Shown: positions 19,200 to 29,210 of the stretch, piece by piece
How the letters are laid out: each line of letters opens with the position of its first letter
Numbering within the stretch: position 1 is the stretch's first letter
Assembly: GCA_046297455.1 (NCBI GenBank)
Contig: JBKBIT010000009.1
Span: forward strand, 97,619-161,618
Origin: ZYF759 sp046297455
GTDB taxonomy: Bacteria; Pseudomonadota; Alphaproteobacteria; Rhizobiales; Rhizobiaceae
Length of the DNA stretch: 64,000 bases
Direction of reading: 5' to 3'
The notes under the pieces: model-generated
What the model saw: only the letters and a program-made list of their open reading frames with translations
Databases searched by the model: none
Told to the model about the DNA's origin: nothing
Position numbers and translations under genes: made by a program

Positions 19200-20930
19200 C
19201 TACGTCTCGATGATCTCGAAGCGGTCGACGTCGACCATGCCCTTGTCCGATATCTTCAGGTGCGGGATCACCGGCAGCGGCAGAAAGGCGATCTGCAGGA
19301 AGGGTTCTTCCAGCGTTGCGCCCAGCGCGAACGCCGCCTTGCGCAGTTCTGTGAGTTGGTCGCGCACGACCTCGTAGCTTTCCAGGCTGATGAGGCCTGC
19401 CACCGGCAGTGGCAGTTCCGCCACCACCTTGCCGCCCTCGGCCACCACGAAGCCGCCCTCGATCTCACCCAGCCGATTGACGGCCACCGCCATGTCGGCC
19501 TCGTCGGTGCCCACGCAGCAGATATTGTGGCTGTCATGGCCCACCGTGGAGGCGATGGCGCCCCGCTTCAGCCCAAAGCCCTTCACGAAACCGGTCGCGA
19601 TGTTGCCGTTCTTGCCGTGCCGCTCGACCACGGCAACCTTGATGATGTCGGCATCGAGATCGATCTGGAACTGGCCATCCGAAACCGGCAGCGCGTGGCG
19701 CAGGTGCTCGGTGATGATGCGACCCGGCACCACGTCGATGACATGCGCCTCGTCATTGCCCGCGCGCACGGTGAATTCGTCCGCCGCCACCTTCGGCGCC
19801 CTGGCGCTGTTGCGCCCGACGGGGGCCACCTCGCGGCGCGAGGCGAAGAGTTCGTCGGTCACCTCTCGACCTGCCGAAAACACCATCTGCGCGCGGCAGG
19901 ATTCCAGCGAATCCAGCACCACCAGGTCGGCGCGCTTGCCCGGCGCGACCAGGCCGCGATCGGTCAGCCCGAAGATGCGGGCTGCCGACACGCTTGCCGC
20001 GCGGTAGACTGCCAGCGGCTCGACGCCACGCGCAATGGCTGTGCGGATCATGTGGTCGAGATGGCCGTGCTCGGCGATGTCGAGCGGATTGCGGTCGTCG
20101 GTGCACAGCGCGATGAAGGGCGAGTTGCGCTCGGTGATGATCGGGATCAGCGCTTCGAGATCCTTCGACACCGAGCCCTCGCGTACAAGAATGTGCATGC
20201 CCTTGGCGAGCTTTTCGAGCGCCTCGTCGGCGCTCGTCGTCTCGTGGTCTGTCGAGATGCCGGCGGCGAGATAGCCGTTGAGGCCGAGCCCGCGCAAGAG
20301 GGGCGCATGGCCGTCTATGTGCCCGCCCTGGAAGGCCGCGAGCTTGGCAAGGCACACCGGATCGCCCGCCAGCACGCCCGGAAAATTCATGAACTCGGCT
20401 AGCCCGATCACCTTCTCGTGGTCGGCAAAGGGCAGGAGGTCGTCGATGTCGAGCCTTGCGCCCGCCGTCTCCAGCTCGGTGGCCGGCACGCAGCTCGACA
20501 GATTGACCCGGATGTCCATGATCGTCTCGATAGCGCTGTCGAGGAAATAGCTTATGCCTTCTGCGCCGATGACGTTGGAAATCTCGTGCGGGTCGCAGAT
20601 CGCGGTCGTGATGCCGCGCGGCAGGACGCAGCGGTCGAACTCGTGCGGGGTGACCAGCGAGGATTCGATATGCAGATGCGTGTCGATGAAGCCCGGCACC
20701 ACGATCGCGCCCGTTATGTCGATCTCACGCTTGCCGCGATAGTCCTCGCGCGTGCCGACGATGCGGTCCTCGCAAATGGCGATATCGCTTTGAACGATCT
20801 CGCCGGAGATCAGGTCGAAGAAGCGGCCGCCCTTGAGCACCAGATCGGCCGGCTCCTTGCCGCTGCCCTGGTCGATCATGCGCTTGAGGCGGGACTGGGC
20901 TTTCGTGTCTGCGGTCATCGATTCGTCCAT
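19200..20930 (-). CDS. ade: Adenine deaminase
   Basis: About 576 residues. Deaminates adenine to hypoxanthine in purine salvage. Amidohydrolase-fold metal site seen as GFIDTHLHIESS, with CDPHE and the later CTDD segment, plus the Ade-specific C-terminal domain (GHDSHNICCVGTDEADM). Start ATG 20930 or 20918. No permease or regulator adjoins it; it stands between pyrE and rpsO. Confidence 0.93.
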   Translation of the reverse strand: MDESMTADTKAQSRLKRMIDQGSGKEPADLVLKGGRFFDLISGEIVQSDIAICEDRIVGTREDYRGKREIDITGAIVVPGFIDTHLHIESSLVTPHEFDRCVLPRGITTAICDPHEISNVIGAEGISYFLDSAIETIMDIRVNLSSCVPATELETAGARLDIDDLLPFADHEKVIGLAEFMNFPGVLAGDPVCLAKLAAFQGGHIDGHAPLLRGLGLNGYLAAGISTDHETTSADEALEKLAKGMHILVREGSVSKDLEALIPIITERNSPFIALCTDDRNPLDIAEHGHLDHMIRTAIARGVEPLAVYRAASVSAARIFGLTDRGLVAPGKRADLVVLDSLESCRAQMVFSAGREVTDELFASRREVAPVGRNSARAPKVAADEFTVRAGNDEAHVIDVVPGRIITEHLRHALPVSDGQFQIDLDADIIKVAVVERHGKNGNIATGFVKGFGLKRGAIASTVGHDSHNICCVGTDEADMAVAVNRLGEIEGGFVVAEGGKVVAELPLPVAGLISLESYEVVRDQLTELRKAAFALGATLEEPFLQIAFLPLPVIPHLKISDKGMVDVDRFEIIET

Positions 20931-21146
20931 CCAGTGGGGTGATGGATCAGGAGAACCGGAAACGAGCGACCAAGTCCAGCGCCGGCTGGCACCGGGGCAG
21001 CCCCGTCTTTTCGCTGGCTTTCGGCCGCGCATTGCACTATATGCGCCGCATCATTGCGGCTGAAGCTGCGTGACCAAACGGCCCCTGCTGGACGACATCC
21101 CGGCCGTGGGCGACTCTCATTCCTCAAATTCGAAAGGAAGCATGCG

Positions 21147-21416
21147 ATGTCGATCACCGCAGAGCGCAAGCAGGAACTGCTTAAGGAATACGCGACCAAG
21201 GAAGGCGACACAGGTTCGCCCGAAGTCCAGGTTGCGATCCTGACCGAGCGCATCGTGAACCTGACCGAGCACTTCAAAGGCCACAAGAAGGATAACCACT
21301 CCCGCCGTGGCCTGCTGGCGCTCGTTTCACAGCGCCGCAGCCTGCTCGACTATCTGAAGCGCAAGGACGAAGGCCGTTATCAGACTCTGATCGGCAAGCT
21401 CGGCCTGCGCCGCTAG
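21147..21416 (+). CDS. rpsO: 30S ribosomal protein S15
   Basis: 89 residues, the universal length. Binds 16S rRNA early in 30S assembly. Contains the family signature DTGSPEVQVAILTERI and HSRRGLLALVSQRR. AAAGGAAG precedes the ATG. Followed by pnp as in most proteobacteria. The 216-bp gap upstream toward ade must hold its promoter and possible S15 autoregulatory leader. Confidence 0.98.
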   Translation: MSITAERKQELLKEYATKEGDTGSPEVQVAILTERIVNLTEHFKGHKKDNHSRRGLLALVSQRRSLLDYLKRKDEGRYQTLIGKLGLRR

Positions 21417-21421
21417 CAATA

Positions 21422-21459
21422 TTCGATCGGCGGGCGCCAACCAGTGCCCGCCGATCGAA
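21422..21459 (+). terminator. Perfect 14-bp hairpin in the rpsO-pnp gap
   Basis: TTCGATCGGCGGGC at 21422-21435 pairs with GCCCGCCGATCGAA at 21446-21459, 10-nt loop. It lies 5 bp after the rpsO stop. The tail is AAAACGG, not U-rich. In E. coli the same gap holds an RNase III-cleaved hairpin that lets PNPase repress its own mRNA, so a processing role fits as well as partial termination. Confidence 0.7.
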
Positions 21460-21677
21460 AACGGCGCGACGGAATGTTCCGTCGCCCTCCCGGTTCGCGG
21501 CCAATGTAGAATGCTTGCCGCAGAGCCGCATCGTGGGCCTGTCATGGGGCAGGATTGCCGGTCGCTTCCGGCGTGCAAGCGACCCGTTGTCTTGCCCGTG
21601 GCTCGTCCGAACGTAGCCAAGGATGCCGTTCGCCCGGAAATGGCGGTGCGGCGGCAGTCCGTATTCAAGGACAAGAC

Positions 21678-23816
<2,139 letters not shown>

Positions 23817-23844
23817 TTTCGGGCATATCGGCAAAGCATTTGAA

Positions 23845-23870
23845 GGGGCGCCCAAACGGGCGCCCCTTTT
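23845..23870 (+). terminator. Rho-independent terminator of pnp
   Basis: GGGGCGCCC (23845-23853), loop AAAC, GGGCGCCCC (23858-23866), then TTTT. Located 29 bp after the pnp stop. Confidence 0.9.
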
Positions 23871-23937
23871 GCGTGGCAAGGCATGGCAGGCGGAACCTGC
23901 TTGAAATCGTATCCCCGCCGGGCTTTGATGGACTGCA

Positions 23938-24411
23938 ATGGCCAAGGAAATCGAACAGAAGTTTCTGGTAAAGGGGGACGGCTGGCGGGAAATCGCCGGG
24001 CCCGGGAGGGCGATGCTGCAGTTCTATGTAGCCGTCGGCGACGATCGCTCCGCGCGCATTCGCATCATTGACGGCGAAAAGGCCCGGCTCACGCTCAAGT
24101 TCGGCGGCGCATCGCGGGTGCGCGACGAATTCGAGTACGATGTGCCACTGACGGATGCGGAGGAAATGCGAGGCTTTGCGCTCGGCAACGCCATCGTCAA
24201 GACACGTCACGTCGTTTCCCACGCCGGGCGGGACTGGGAAGTGGACGAATTCGGCGGCGCGCTCTCAGGTCTTGTGCTGGCGGAGGTTGAAACACCCGAG
24301 GAAGTGCCAATGGATGAGGCACCTTCCTGGATCGGTCGCGATGTCACCAATGACGCATCCTATTACAATCTCTCGCTTGCGCTGAACGGCATGCCGGAGA
24401 CGATCACGTGA
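23938..24411 (+). CDS. CYTH domain protein (triphosphate tunnel metalloenzyme)
   Basis: 157 residues. The CYTH signature ExExK is seen as EIEQKF at residues 4-9, with RIRIID, LTLKF and DVPL strands that form the acidic/basic tunnel. Such enzymes hydrolyse inorganic triphosphate or other triphosphates. Its stop overlaps the GTG start of a CHAD protein (GTGA), so the two are translationally coupled; in ygiF of E. coli the same domains are fused. Confidence 0.88.
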   Translation: MAKEIEQKFLVKGDGWREIAGPGRAMLQFYVAVGDDRSARIRIIDGEKARLTLKFGGASRVRDEFEYDVPLTDAEEMRGFALGNAIVKTRHVVSHAGRDWEVDEFGGALSGLVLAEVETPEEVPMDEAPSWIGRDVTNDASYYNLSLALNGMPETIT

Positions 24412-25340
24412 GCTTTCGTCTCCAACGCGGGCGTCCCTGCGACGCGGAACTGCGGCGCGTGACGCTCTACCAGATCGGACTGGCGGAGACGCATTGCCGC
24501 AACGTCGCGGACAATCCGCTGAAGGCACCGCACGAAGCGCGCAAGGCGATCAAGAAGATCAGGGCGACGCTGCGTCTGGCTCGTTCGGCCGATCCGGAGT
24601 TCTATCGGGCGGAGAACGCGCGATGGCGCGACATTTCGGCAGCACTGGCCGGGCCGCGCGAAATGGCGGCCCTGATCGAAACGGTCGACCGTTTCATCGG
24701 GGAATACGGAAGCCCCGCCAACCGGACGACGCTGTTGACCCTGCGCGCCCGGCTCGTGGTCCGGCTCGATGCGCTGAGCGCGGAAACATCTGCCCTGGAA
24801 GCCGCTGCGCAACGCTGCGTTCAAGGTTGTGCCGCAGCCAAGGAATCGGTGGTGGCCTGGAACCTGCCATCAGGGCGAAAGGCCGGCGCGCATCTTCTGG
24901 CCAGAGGCGTCAAGGCCGCCTGGAACGAAGCGGAAGCGGCGCGGAAACGCGCAGGCCGGTTGGGCGAGGAAGACGATTTCCACGATCTCCGAAAGGCCGT
25001 GAAGCGCCATTGGACGCATCTGGGACTTCTGCAGGACTTCTTGCCTGGACCTGTCAAACAACGCCGCAAAGCGGTCGAGGCGCTGGGCGAAGCTTTGGGT
25101 GAACTCAACGACATCTATGTCATGGAATCCCTGATCCGTGCCGGCGAGATCGAGATGGATTTCGATCCTCAAGGGCAGTTCACCCATCTGCTTGCACAGA
25201 AGCGTCAGGCCCTTTGGGACTTGAGCCTGACGCAGGCCAGACGGCTTTTTGCCGAGCCTCCGCGGCAGCTGAAAACCACTTTCGAATCCGCATCGACGGA
25301 GAGCGTCAGCAGGACAGAGCGACAGGCAGAAGTCGCCTGA
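24408..25340 (+). CDS. CHAD domain protein
   Basis: 310 residues, helical and rich in conserved His/Arg/Lys: HEARKAIKKIRATLRLAR near residue 43 and HDLRKAVKRHWTHLGLLQDF near 192 are the two repeated CHAD motifs. CHAD proteins bind polyphosphate. Starts at GTG 24408 in overlap with the CYTH stop. With CYTH it likely forms a polyphosphate/triphosphate handling pair. Confidence 0.87.
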   Translation: MSFRLQRGRPCDAELRRVTLYQIGLAETHCRNVADNPLKAPHEARKAIKKIRATLRLARSADPEFYRAENARWRDISAALAGPREMAALIETVDRFIGEYGSPANRTTLLTLRARLVVRLDALSAETSALEAAAQRCVQGCAAAKESVVAWNLPSGRKAGAHLLARGVKAAWNEAEAARKRAGRLGEEDDFHDLRKAVKRHWTHLGLLQDFLPGPVKQRRKAVEALGEALGELNDIYVMESLIRAGEIEMDFDPQGQFTHLLAQKRQALWDLSLTQARRLFAEPPRQLKTTFESASTESVSRTERQAEVA

Positions 25341-25353
25341 ACCGGAGACTACC

Positions 25354-26196
25354 GTGGCGGAACCGCGAGATACATTTCTGGACCGGATCGGACGCTTTCT
25401 GGCCGAGCGGCTAGAAACAGAGTCGTCCGGCTATCAGCCATACACACCGTCCGACCCGCAGACGCTTCGGCGCGCGCTGCAACCGGCCGATATTCTTCTG
25501 ATCGAAGGCAACCAGAAGATTTCGGGCGCCATCAAATACCTTACCCAGTCGACCTGGTCGCATGCCGCCCTCTATGTGGGAGACGTCCTGCCCGAACCGG
25601 AAGATGGCAGCGAGCGACCGCGCCTGATCGAAGTCAATCTGGGCACCGGTTGCGTGGCAGTCCCGCTATCCAAATACCGCACCTACAACACCCGCATCTG
25701 TCGCGCGTCAGGACTGTTGGCCGAGGATCGCGAAAGGGTTGTTTCCTTCATGGTCGAGCGGCTCGGCCATCGATACGACCTCAAGCACATCTTCGACATG
25801 CTGCGCTATTTCCTCCCAACCCCACCTGTCCCGGTGCGCTGGCGTCGAAGGATGCTTGCATTCGGCTCCGGTGATCCAACCCGCGCCATCTGTTCTTCGA
25901 TGATCGCCGAGGCCTTTACCGAAATCAGGTATCCAATCCTGCCCGATGTGGAGCGGAAACCGGGGCGCGCACACGCGGAATCCATGTACTCCAGGCGCGA
26001 GATCCTGCACATCAGGCATCACTCGCTCTACACGCCGCGCGATTTCGACCTGTCGCCCTTCTTTCAAATCGTGAAGCCGACACTCGCATTCGGTTTTGAC
26101 TACACGGCGCTGAGATGGGCGGATGCCGAATACGGCGCATGCGCCGAATTGCAACCGTCTCAGCCCAGCCCAGCCGAGCGAACTGATTCCGAATAG
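25354..26196 (+). CDS. YiiX-like permuted papain fold cysteine hydrolase
   Basis: 280 residues. Circularly permuted NlpC/P60-type fold: ADILLIEG then the active-site His in STWSHAALYVGD, and the nucleophile Cys in RAICSSMIAEAF about 110 residues later. Members act on peptides or lipid amides. GTG start 13 bp after the CHAD gene, so probably the third gene of that operon. Its last 37 bp overlap the end of the converging LytTR gene. No signal peptide seen. Confidence 0.8.
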   Translation: MAEPRDTFLDRIGRFLAERLETESSGYQPYTPSDPQTLRRALQPADILLIEGNQKISGAIKYLTQSTWSHAALYVGDVLPEPEDGSERPRLIEVNLGTGCVAVPLSKYRTYNTRICRASGLLAEDRERVVSFMVERLGHRYDLKHIFDMLRYFLPTPPVPVRWRRRMLAFGSGDPTRAICSSMIAEAFTEIRYPILPDVERKPGRAHAESMYSRREILHIRHHSLYTPRDFDLSPFFQIVKPTLAFGFDYTALRWADAEYGACAELQPSQPSPAERTDSE

Positions 26197-27008
26197 CTGC
26201 GGCTGACCGGCAGTTCAACGCCATCGCGCATGCGCAAAAGCAACTTGCCGCCGCGCCGTTCGAGCCTGTCCACGGCATTGAGGGCAACCCAGTGCGACCG
26301 GTGAATGCGCAGCCCCGCCTCGCCCTCGGTCTCCGTGATGGCATCGGCCATGCGCATCAGCACCAGCCCGCTGCCTCGCGAGGTGTGCACCTCGACATAG
26401 TGGTCCTGCATCGACAGGTAGGCCAACCTTCCCCGCTTTTCCGCCGGCAGGCGATCGAGGATCCGTGGACGCGGCGTCGGCCTGAGTGCCTCGGCAGCGG
26501 CGGTCGGTCCGGCCGTCGCCTTGTGCATGATGAACGCGATAAGGGCTGAAATCAGCGCGGCGGTGGCGACCACATAGGGCAAGGCGGTGACGAAACCGAA
26601 GCTCGAGGTGGCGCCAAAGACGAAGCGATTGAACAGGGCCACCAGGCCGGCAACGGGAATCCCGGCGAGTGCGCCGGCCACGCCATAGCCCACTACGCCG
26701 CCGCGATCCTCGCCGAACAGCATGTGAACGGCAAAATGCACGATCACGAAGCCGGTCAGATAGGTGGAGACGACGACAGCCGTCCAATAGGCCAGGCGCG
26801 CGGCCAGTGGCAGCTGATCATAGGTGCCAAACGGACCGACCAGGCCAAGCAGGATCGACGCGCCGGCCATGCCCGCCCACAGCACCGGAGAGGACATGAC
26901 CGACTGCAATTCACGCTTCGTGAATTGCAGGCTGGCGTCGATGGCGAAGCGGCGCGGTCGAATGACGAAATCACCCTTCAATGCGGACCCTTCAGCTGGA
27001 TAGGCCAT
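26160..27008 (-). CDS. Membrane-anchored LytTR-domain transcriptional regulator
   Basis: 282 residues: a cytoplasmic start, four or so hydrophobic helices (about 38-170), then a C-terminal LytTR DNA-binding domain (about 190-280) with LSMQDHYVEVHTS and IHRSHWVALNAV signatures. ATG 27008 chosen; upstream codons give no recognisable protein. Divergent from a DUF2306 membrane protein 54 bp away, which such regulators often control. Probably senses a membrane signal directly, as no kinase is nearby. Confidence 0.85.
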   Translation of the reverse strand: MAYPAEGSALKGDFVIRPRRFAIDASLQFTKRELQSVMSSPVLWAGMAGASILLGLVGPFGTYDQLPLAARLAYWTAVVVSTYLTGFVIVHFAVHMLFGEDRGGVVGYGVAGALAGIPVAGLVALFNRFVFGATSSFGFVTALPYVVATAALISALIAFIMHKATAGPTAAAEALRPTPRPRILDRLPAEKRGRLAYLSMQDHYVEVHTSRGSGLVLMRMADAITETEGEAGLRIHRSHWVALNAVDRLERRGGKLLLRMRDGVELPVSRSYSESVRSAGLG

Positions 27009-27062
27009 GGGCACGCTGCCGACAAGACGTCGGTTCCGATCACGCCAGTCAGGAGATCCGTC

Positions 27063-27578
27063 ATGACCTTGCAGCCGCTTCTCGAGTCCACCTTTGCCAT
27101 CCAGCTCCATACAGTGAGCGCGATCCTCGCCTTCGTGCTTGGCGGGCTGGTGCTGTTCCGGCGGAAGGGAGATGCGCTCCATCGTCATGGGGGCCGCATC
27201 TGGGTCGCACTCATGGCGGTGGTCTGCCTTTCCTCGTTCTTCATTCACACGGTTCAGATGGTCGGGATCTGGAGCCCGATCCATCTCTTGTCCGTCGCGA
27301 CAATGGTGGCGCTCTTCTTTGGCGTCAGGTCGGCCTGGATGCACCGGATCACGGATCACCAGAAGATCATGCAATCGACCTATTTCGGCGCGCTCATCCT
27401 TGCCGGCTATTTCACCTTCATGCCGGGCCGCATCATGTACCGCATGGTGTTCGGCGGACTCGAGACGACGCCGGTTCCCCTGGCCGCTGCGATCCTGGCC
27501 GGGATGGCCGTAATCTACTTCTGGTCAAGACTGGCATTTTCTCCACGCTCCAAATATCCGGCGCAACGTCAAAACTAG
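27063..27578 (+). CDS. DUF2306-type membrane protein
   Basis: 171 residues with four or five hydrophobic helices and the family-like segments LHRHGGRIWV (near residue 38), SFFIH and MPGRIMYRMVFG. Histidines at helix ends suggest haem or metal contact, unproven. Paired divergently with the LytTR regulator gene, whose likely target it is. GGAGATCCGTC precedes the ATG. Confidence 0.78.
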   Translation: MTLQPLLESTFAIQLHTVSAILAFVLGGLVLFRRKGDALHRHGGRIWVALMAVVCLSSFFIHTVQMVGIWSPIHLLSVATMVALFFGVRSAWMHRITDHQKIMQSTYFGALILAGYFTFMPGRIMYRMVFGGLETTPVPLAAAILAGMAVIYFWSRLAFSPRSKYPAQRQN

Positions 27579-27705
27579 TGCCGACCCACCGAATTGGTGA
27601 AAGACATGAGGGAGGATGGCATTTTAACCAAGATTTAGCTGTCCCCACGTAACCTTTCGGCATGCGGGGGCAAGCCGGCTACGAGCCTGCAAGGGAATCC
27701 GAGCT

Positions 27706-27729
27706 TCCCGGGGCTCTGTGAGCCCGGGA
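27706..27729 (+). promoter_or_regulatory. Structured leader hairpin upstream of the diguanylate cyclase gene
   Basis: TCCCGGGGCTC (27706-27716) pairs with GAGCCCGGGA (27720-27729) around a TGT loop, with one bulged G. TTCCC of this stem can instead pair with GGGAA at 27693-27697, so two exclusive folds are possible. Within a 211-bp gap. May be a terminator of the preceding gene without a U tract, or a regulatory leader. Confidence 0.4.
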
Positions 27730-27789
27730 TCGGCTGTCCGCCAGCTGGGCCATGCGTGCCGTCAAGCGCATAGTTGGAGGTCTACACAG

Positions 27790-28875
27790 TTGCAGGCAGG
27801 GCCGAGTCTAGCATCGTCCGCAGGGACGACCGAGCCAGGCGATCTCGCCAGTGCGATCGTGGCGACCATGCGTCGCATGAATGTCGGCGCCCTGCCGCGC
27901 AACTACGCCATCTACTATGAGGCACTGACGAACCCGCAGGGACAGCTGACCGCCGCGCTCGCTGCACTGGGTATGTCTCCCACGCAAAAGCAGCTGGACG
28001 AGATTGCCGAAACCTATCTGGGACGCCAGGAAGCCGCCTCGGTCGCAATTGTCCATACGGAGGTCATGGGCAAGCTGGAGGAGATCATCTCCCTGATGCA
28101 GGCCGAACAGGAAGCGCTCGAGAAATACGGGCGGCTGCTGGACCAGACGTCCAGCGGGCTGACCAGCCGCAAGGCCAGCTCGCAGGAGTTCCTCCAGCGA
28201 GTGGTGTCGCTGATCTCGACGGCGACGGATACGACCATCGACCACGGGCGCAAGACCGCGTCTACGATGAGCGACAAGTCGAGCGAGTTGCAGGAAGCCC
28301 AGGCCAAGCTGGAGAAATACAAGAGGCTCTCGGAGACCGACGCGCTGACGCAGCTCAACAACCGGCGCAGCTTCGACAATGCGATGGCCGGCATCTATGC
28401 CGACAAGCGCAAGATTGCCTTCTCCAGCCTGATCCTGGCCGACATCGACCGCTTCAAGCCCGTAAATGACAAATACGGGCACCCGGTTGGCGATCGGATC
28501 CTGCAGATCGTGGCCCGCATATTCGGCGTGAGGTCCAGTTCGCGTGTCTTTGCTGCGCGCACCGGCGGAGAGGAATTCGCGCTGATCCTCGAGAACTTCA
28601 CCGAAGACAGCGCCGCCCGACTGGCCGAGGAAATAAGGGCGACGGTCGAGAAGACCCCCTTCGTGAACACCGCCACCGGCCGGGATTTCGGCCCGATTAC
28701 CGTCTCCTTTGGTCTCTGCATGGCAACCGAGGCTGATGGACCCGACGATCTCTACGCCAATGCCGACCGGGCCCTGTATGTCTCGAAGTCGACCGGCCGC
28801 AACAAGGTCACCCGCTTCTCGCAGATCCCCCGCGGCGATTTCGTCAAGAACTGGAAGATCTACGCCGGCGAGTGA
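27790..28875 (+). CDS. Diguanylate cyclase (GGDEF)
   Basis: 361 residues. N-terminal 170 residues are helical and soluble, without a known sensor domain; a coiled segment (SSELQEAQAKLEKYKRLSE) leads to the GGDEF domain with DALTQLNNRRSF and the catalytic GGEEF at residues 259-263. The product inhibition site RxxD is absent. The start is taken as TTG 27790 because GGAGG lies nine bases upstream; the in-frame ATG at 27718 has no such site. Converges on cutA with a 3-bp gap. Confidence 0.88.
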   Translation: MQAGPSLASSAGTTEPGDLASAIVATMRRMNVGALPRNYAIYYEALTNPQGQLTAALAALGMSPTQKQLDEIAETYLGRQEAASVAIVHTEVMGKLEEIISLMQAEQEALEKYGRLLDQTSSGLTSRKASSQEFLQRVVSLISTATDTTIDHGRKTASTMSDKSSELQEAQAKLEKYKRLSETDALTQLNNRRSFDNAMAGIYADKRKIAFSSLILADIDRFKPVNDKYGHPVGDRILQIVARIFGVRSSSRVFAARTGGEEFALILENFTEDSAARLAEEIRATVEKTPFVNTATGRDFGPITVSFGLCMATEADGPDDLYANADRALYVSKSTGRNKVTRFSQIPRGDFVKNWKIYAGE

Positions 28876-28878
28876 TGC

Positions 28879-29202
28879 TCAGCCTGCTTGCGTCTCGTCT
28901 TCCAGCCAGGCGGCATAGGCCGCATCGATCGCCACCAGCTCGGTGGCCACGATCGAGGGCACCTCGAAGGGGTGCTTCGCCTTCACCGCCGCACAAAGCG
29001 GCTCGAAAAGAGCGTCTCGCGTCTTCAACAGCAGCGGAACTTCCTCGTCGGATTCGACCTCACCCTTCCAGTGGTAGAGGCTGGCGATCGGCGCGAAGAT
29101 GTTGGCGCAGGCGGCCAGCCGCTTCTCGATGCAATCGGCGGCGATCGCCTCGGCTGTGGCGCGGTCGGGGCAATTGACCCAGACGTCGAGGAAGGCCGCC
29201 AC
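28879..29202 (-). CDS. cutA: Divalent cation tolerance protein CutA
   Basis: 107 residues, the usual CutA trimer subunit length. Shows CIEKRLAACANI, YHWKGEVE and HPFEVPSIV family segments. Copper/divalent metal tolerance is the historical label; the biochemical role is unclear. Starts with GTG 8 bp after the trpB stop, so translation is probably coupled. It occupies the slot usually held by trpA. Confidence 0.9.
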   Translation of the reverse strand: MAAFLDVWVNCPDRATAEAIAADCIEKRLAACANIFAPIASLYHWKGEVESDEEVPLLLKTRDALFEPLCAAVKAKHPFEVPSIVATELVAIDAAYAAWLEDETQAG

Positions 29203-29210
29203 GGCGTGCC

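Noticed and set aside
27718..27789. ATG start of the diguanylate cyclase at 27718
   Set aside because: No ribosome site and it reads through a strong hairpin; TTG 27790 has GGAGG at ideal spacing.
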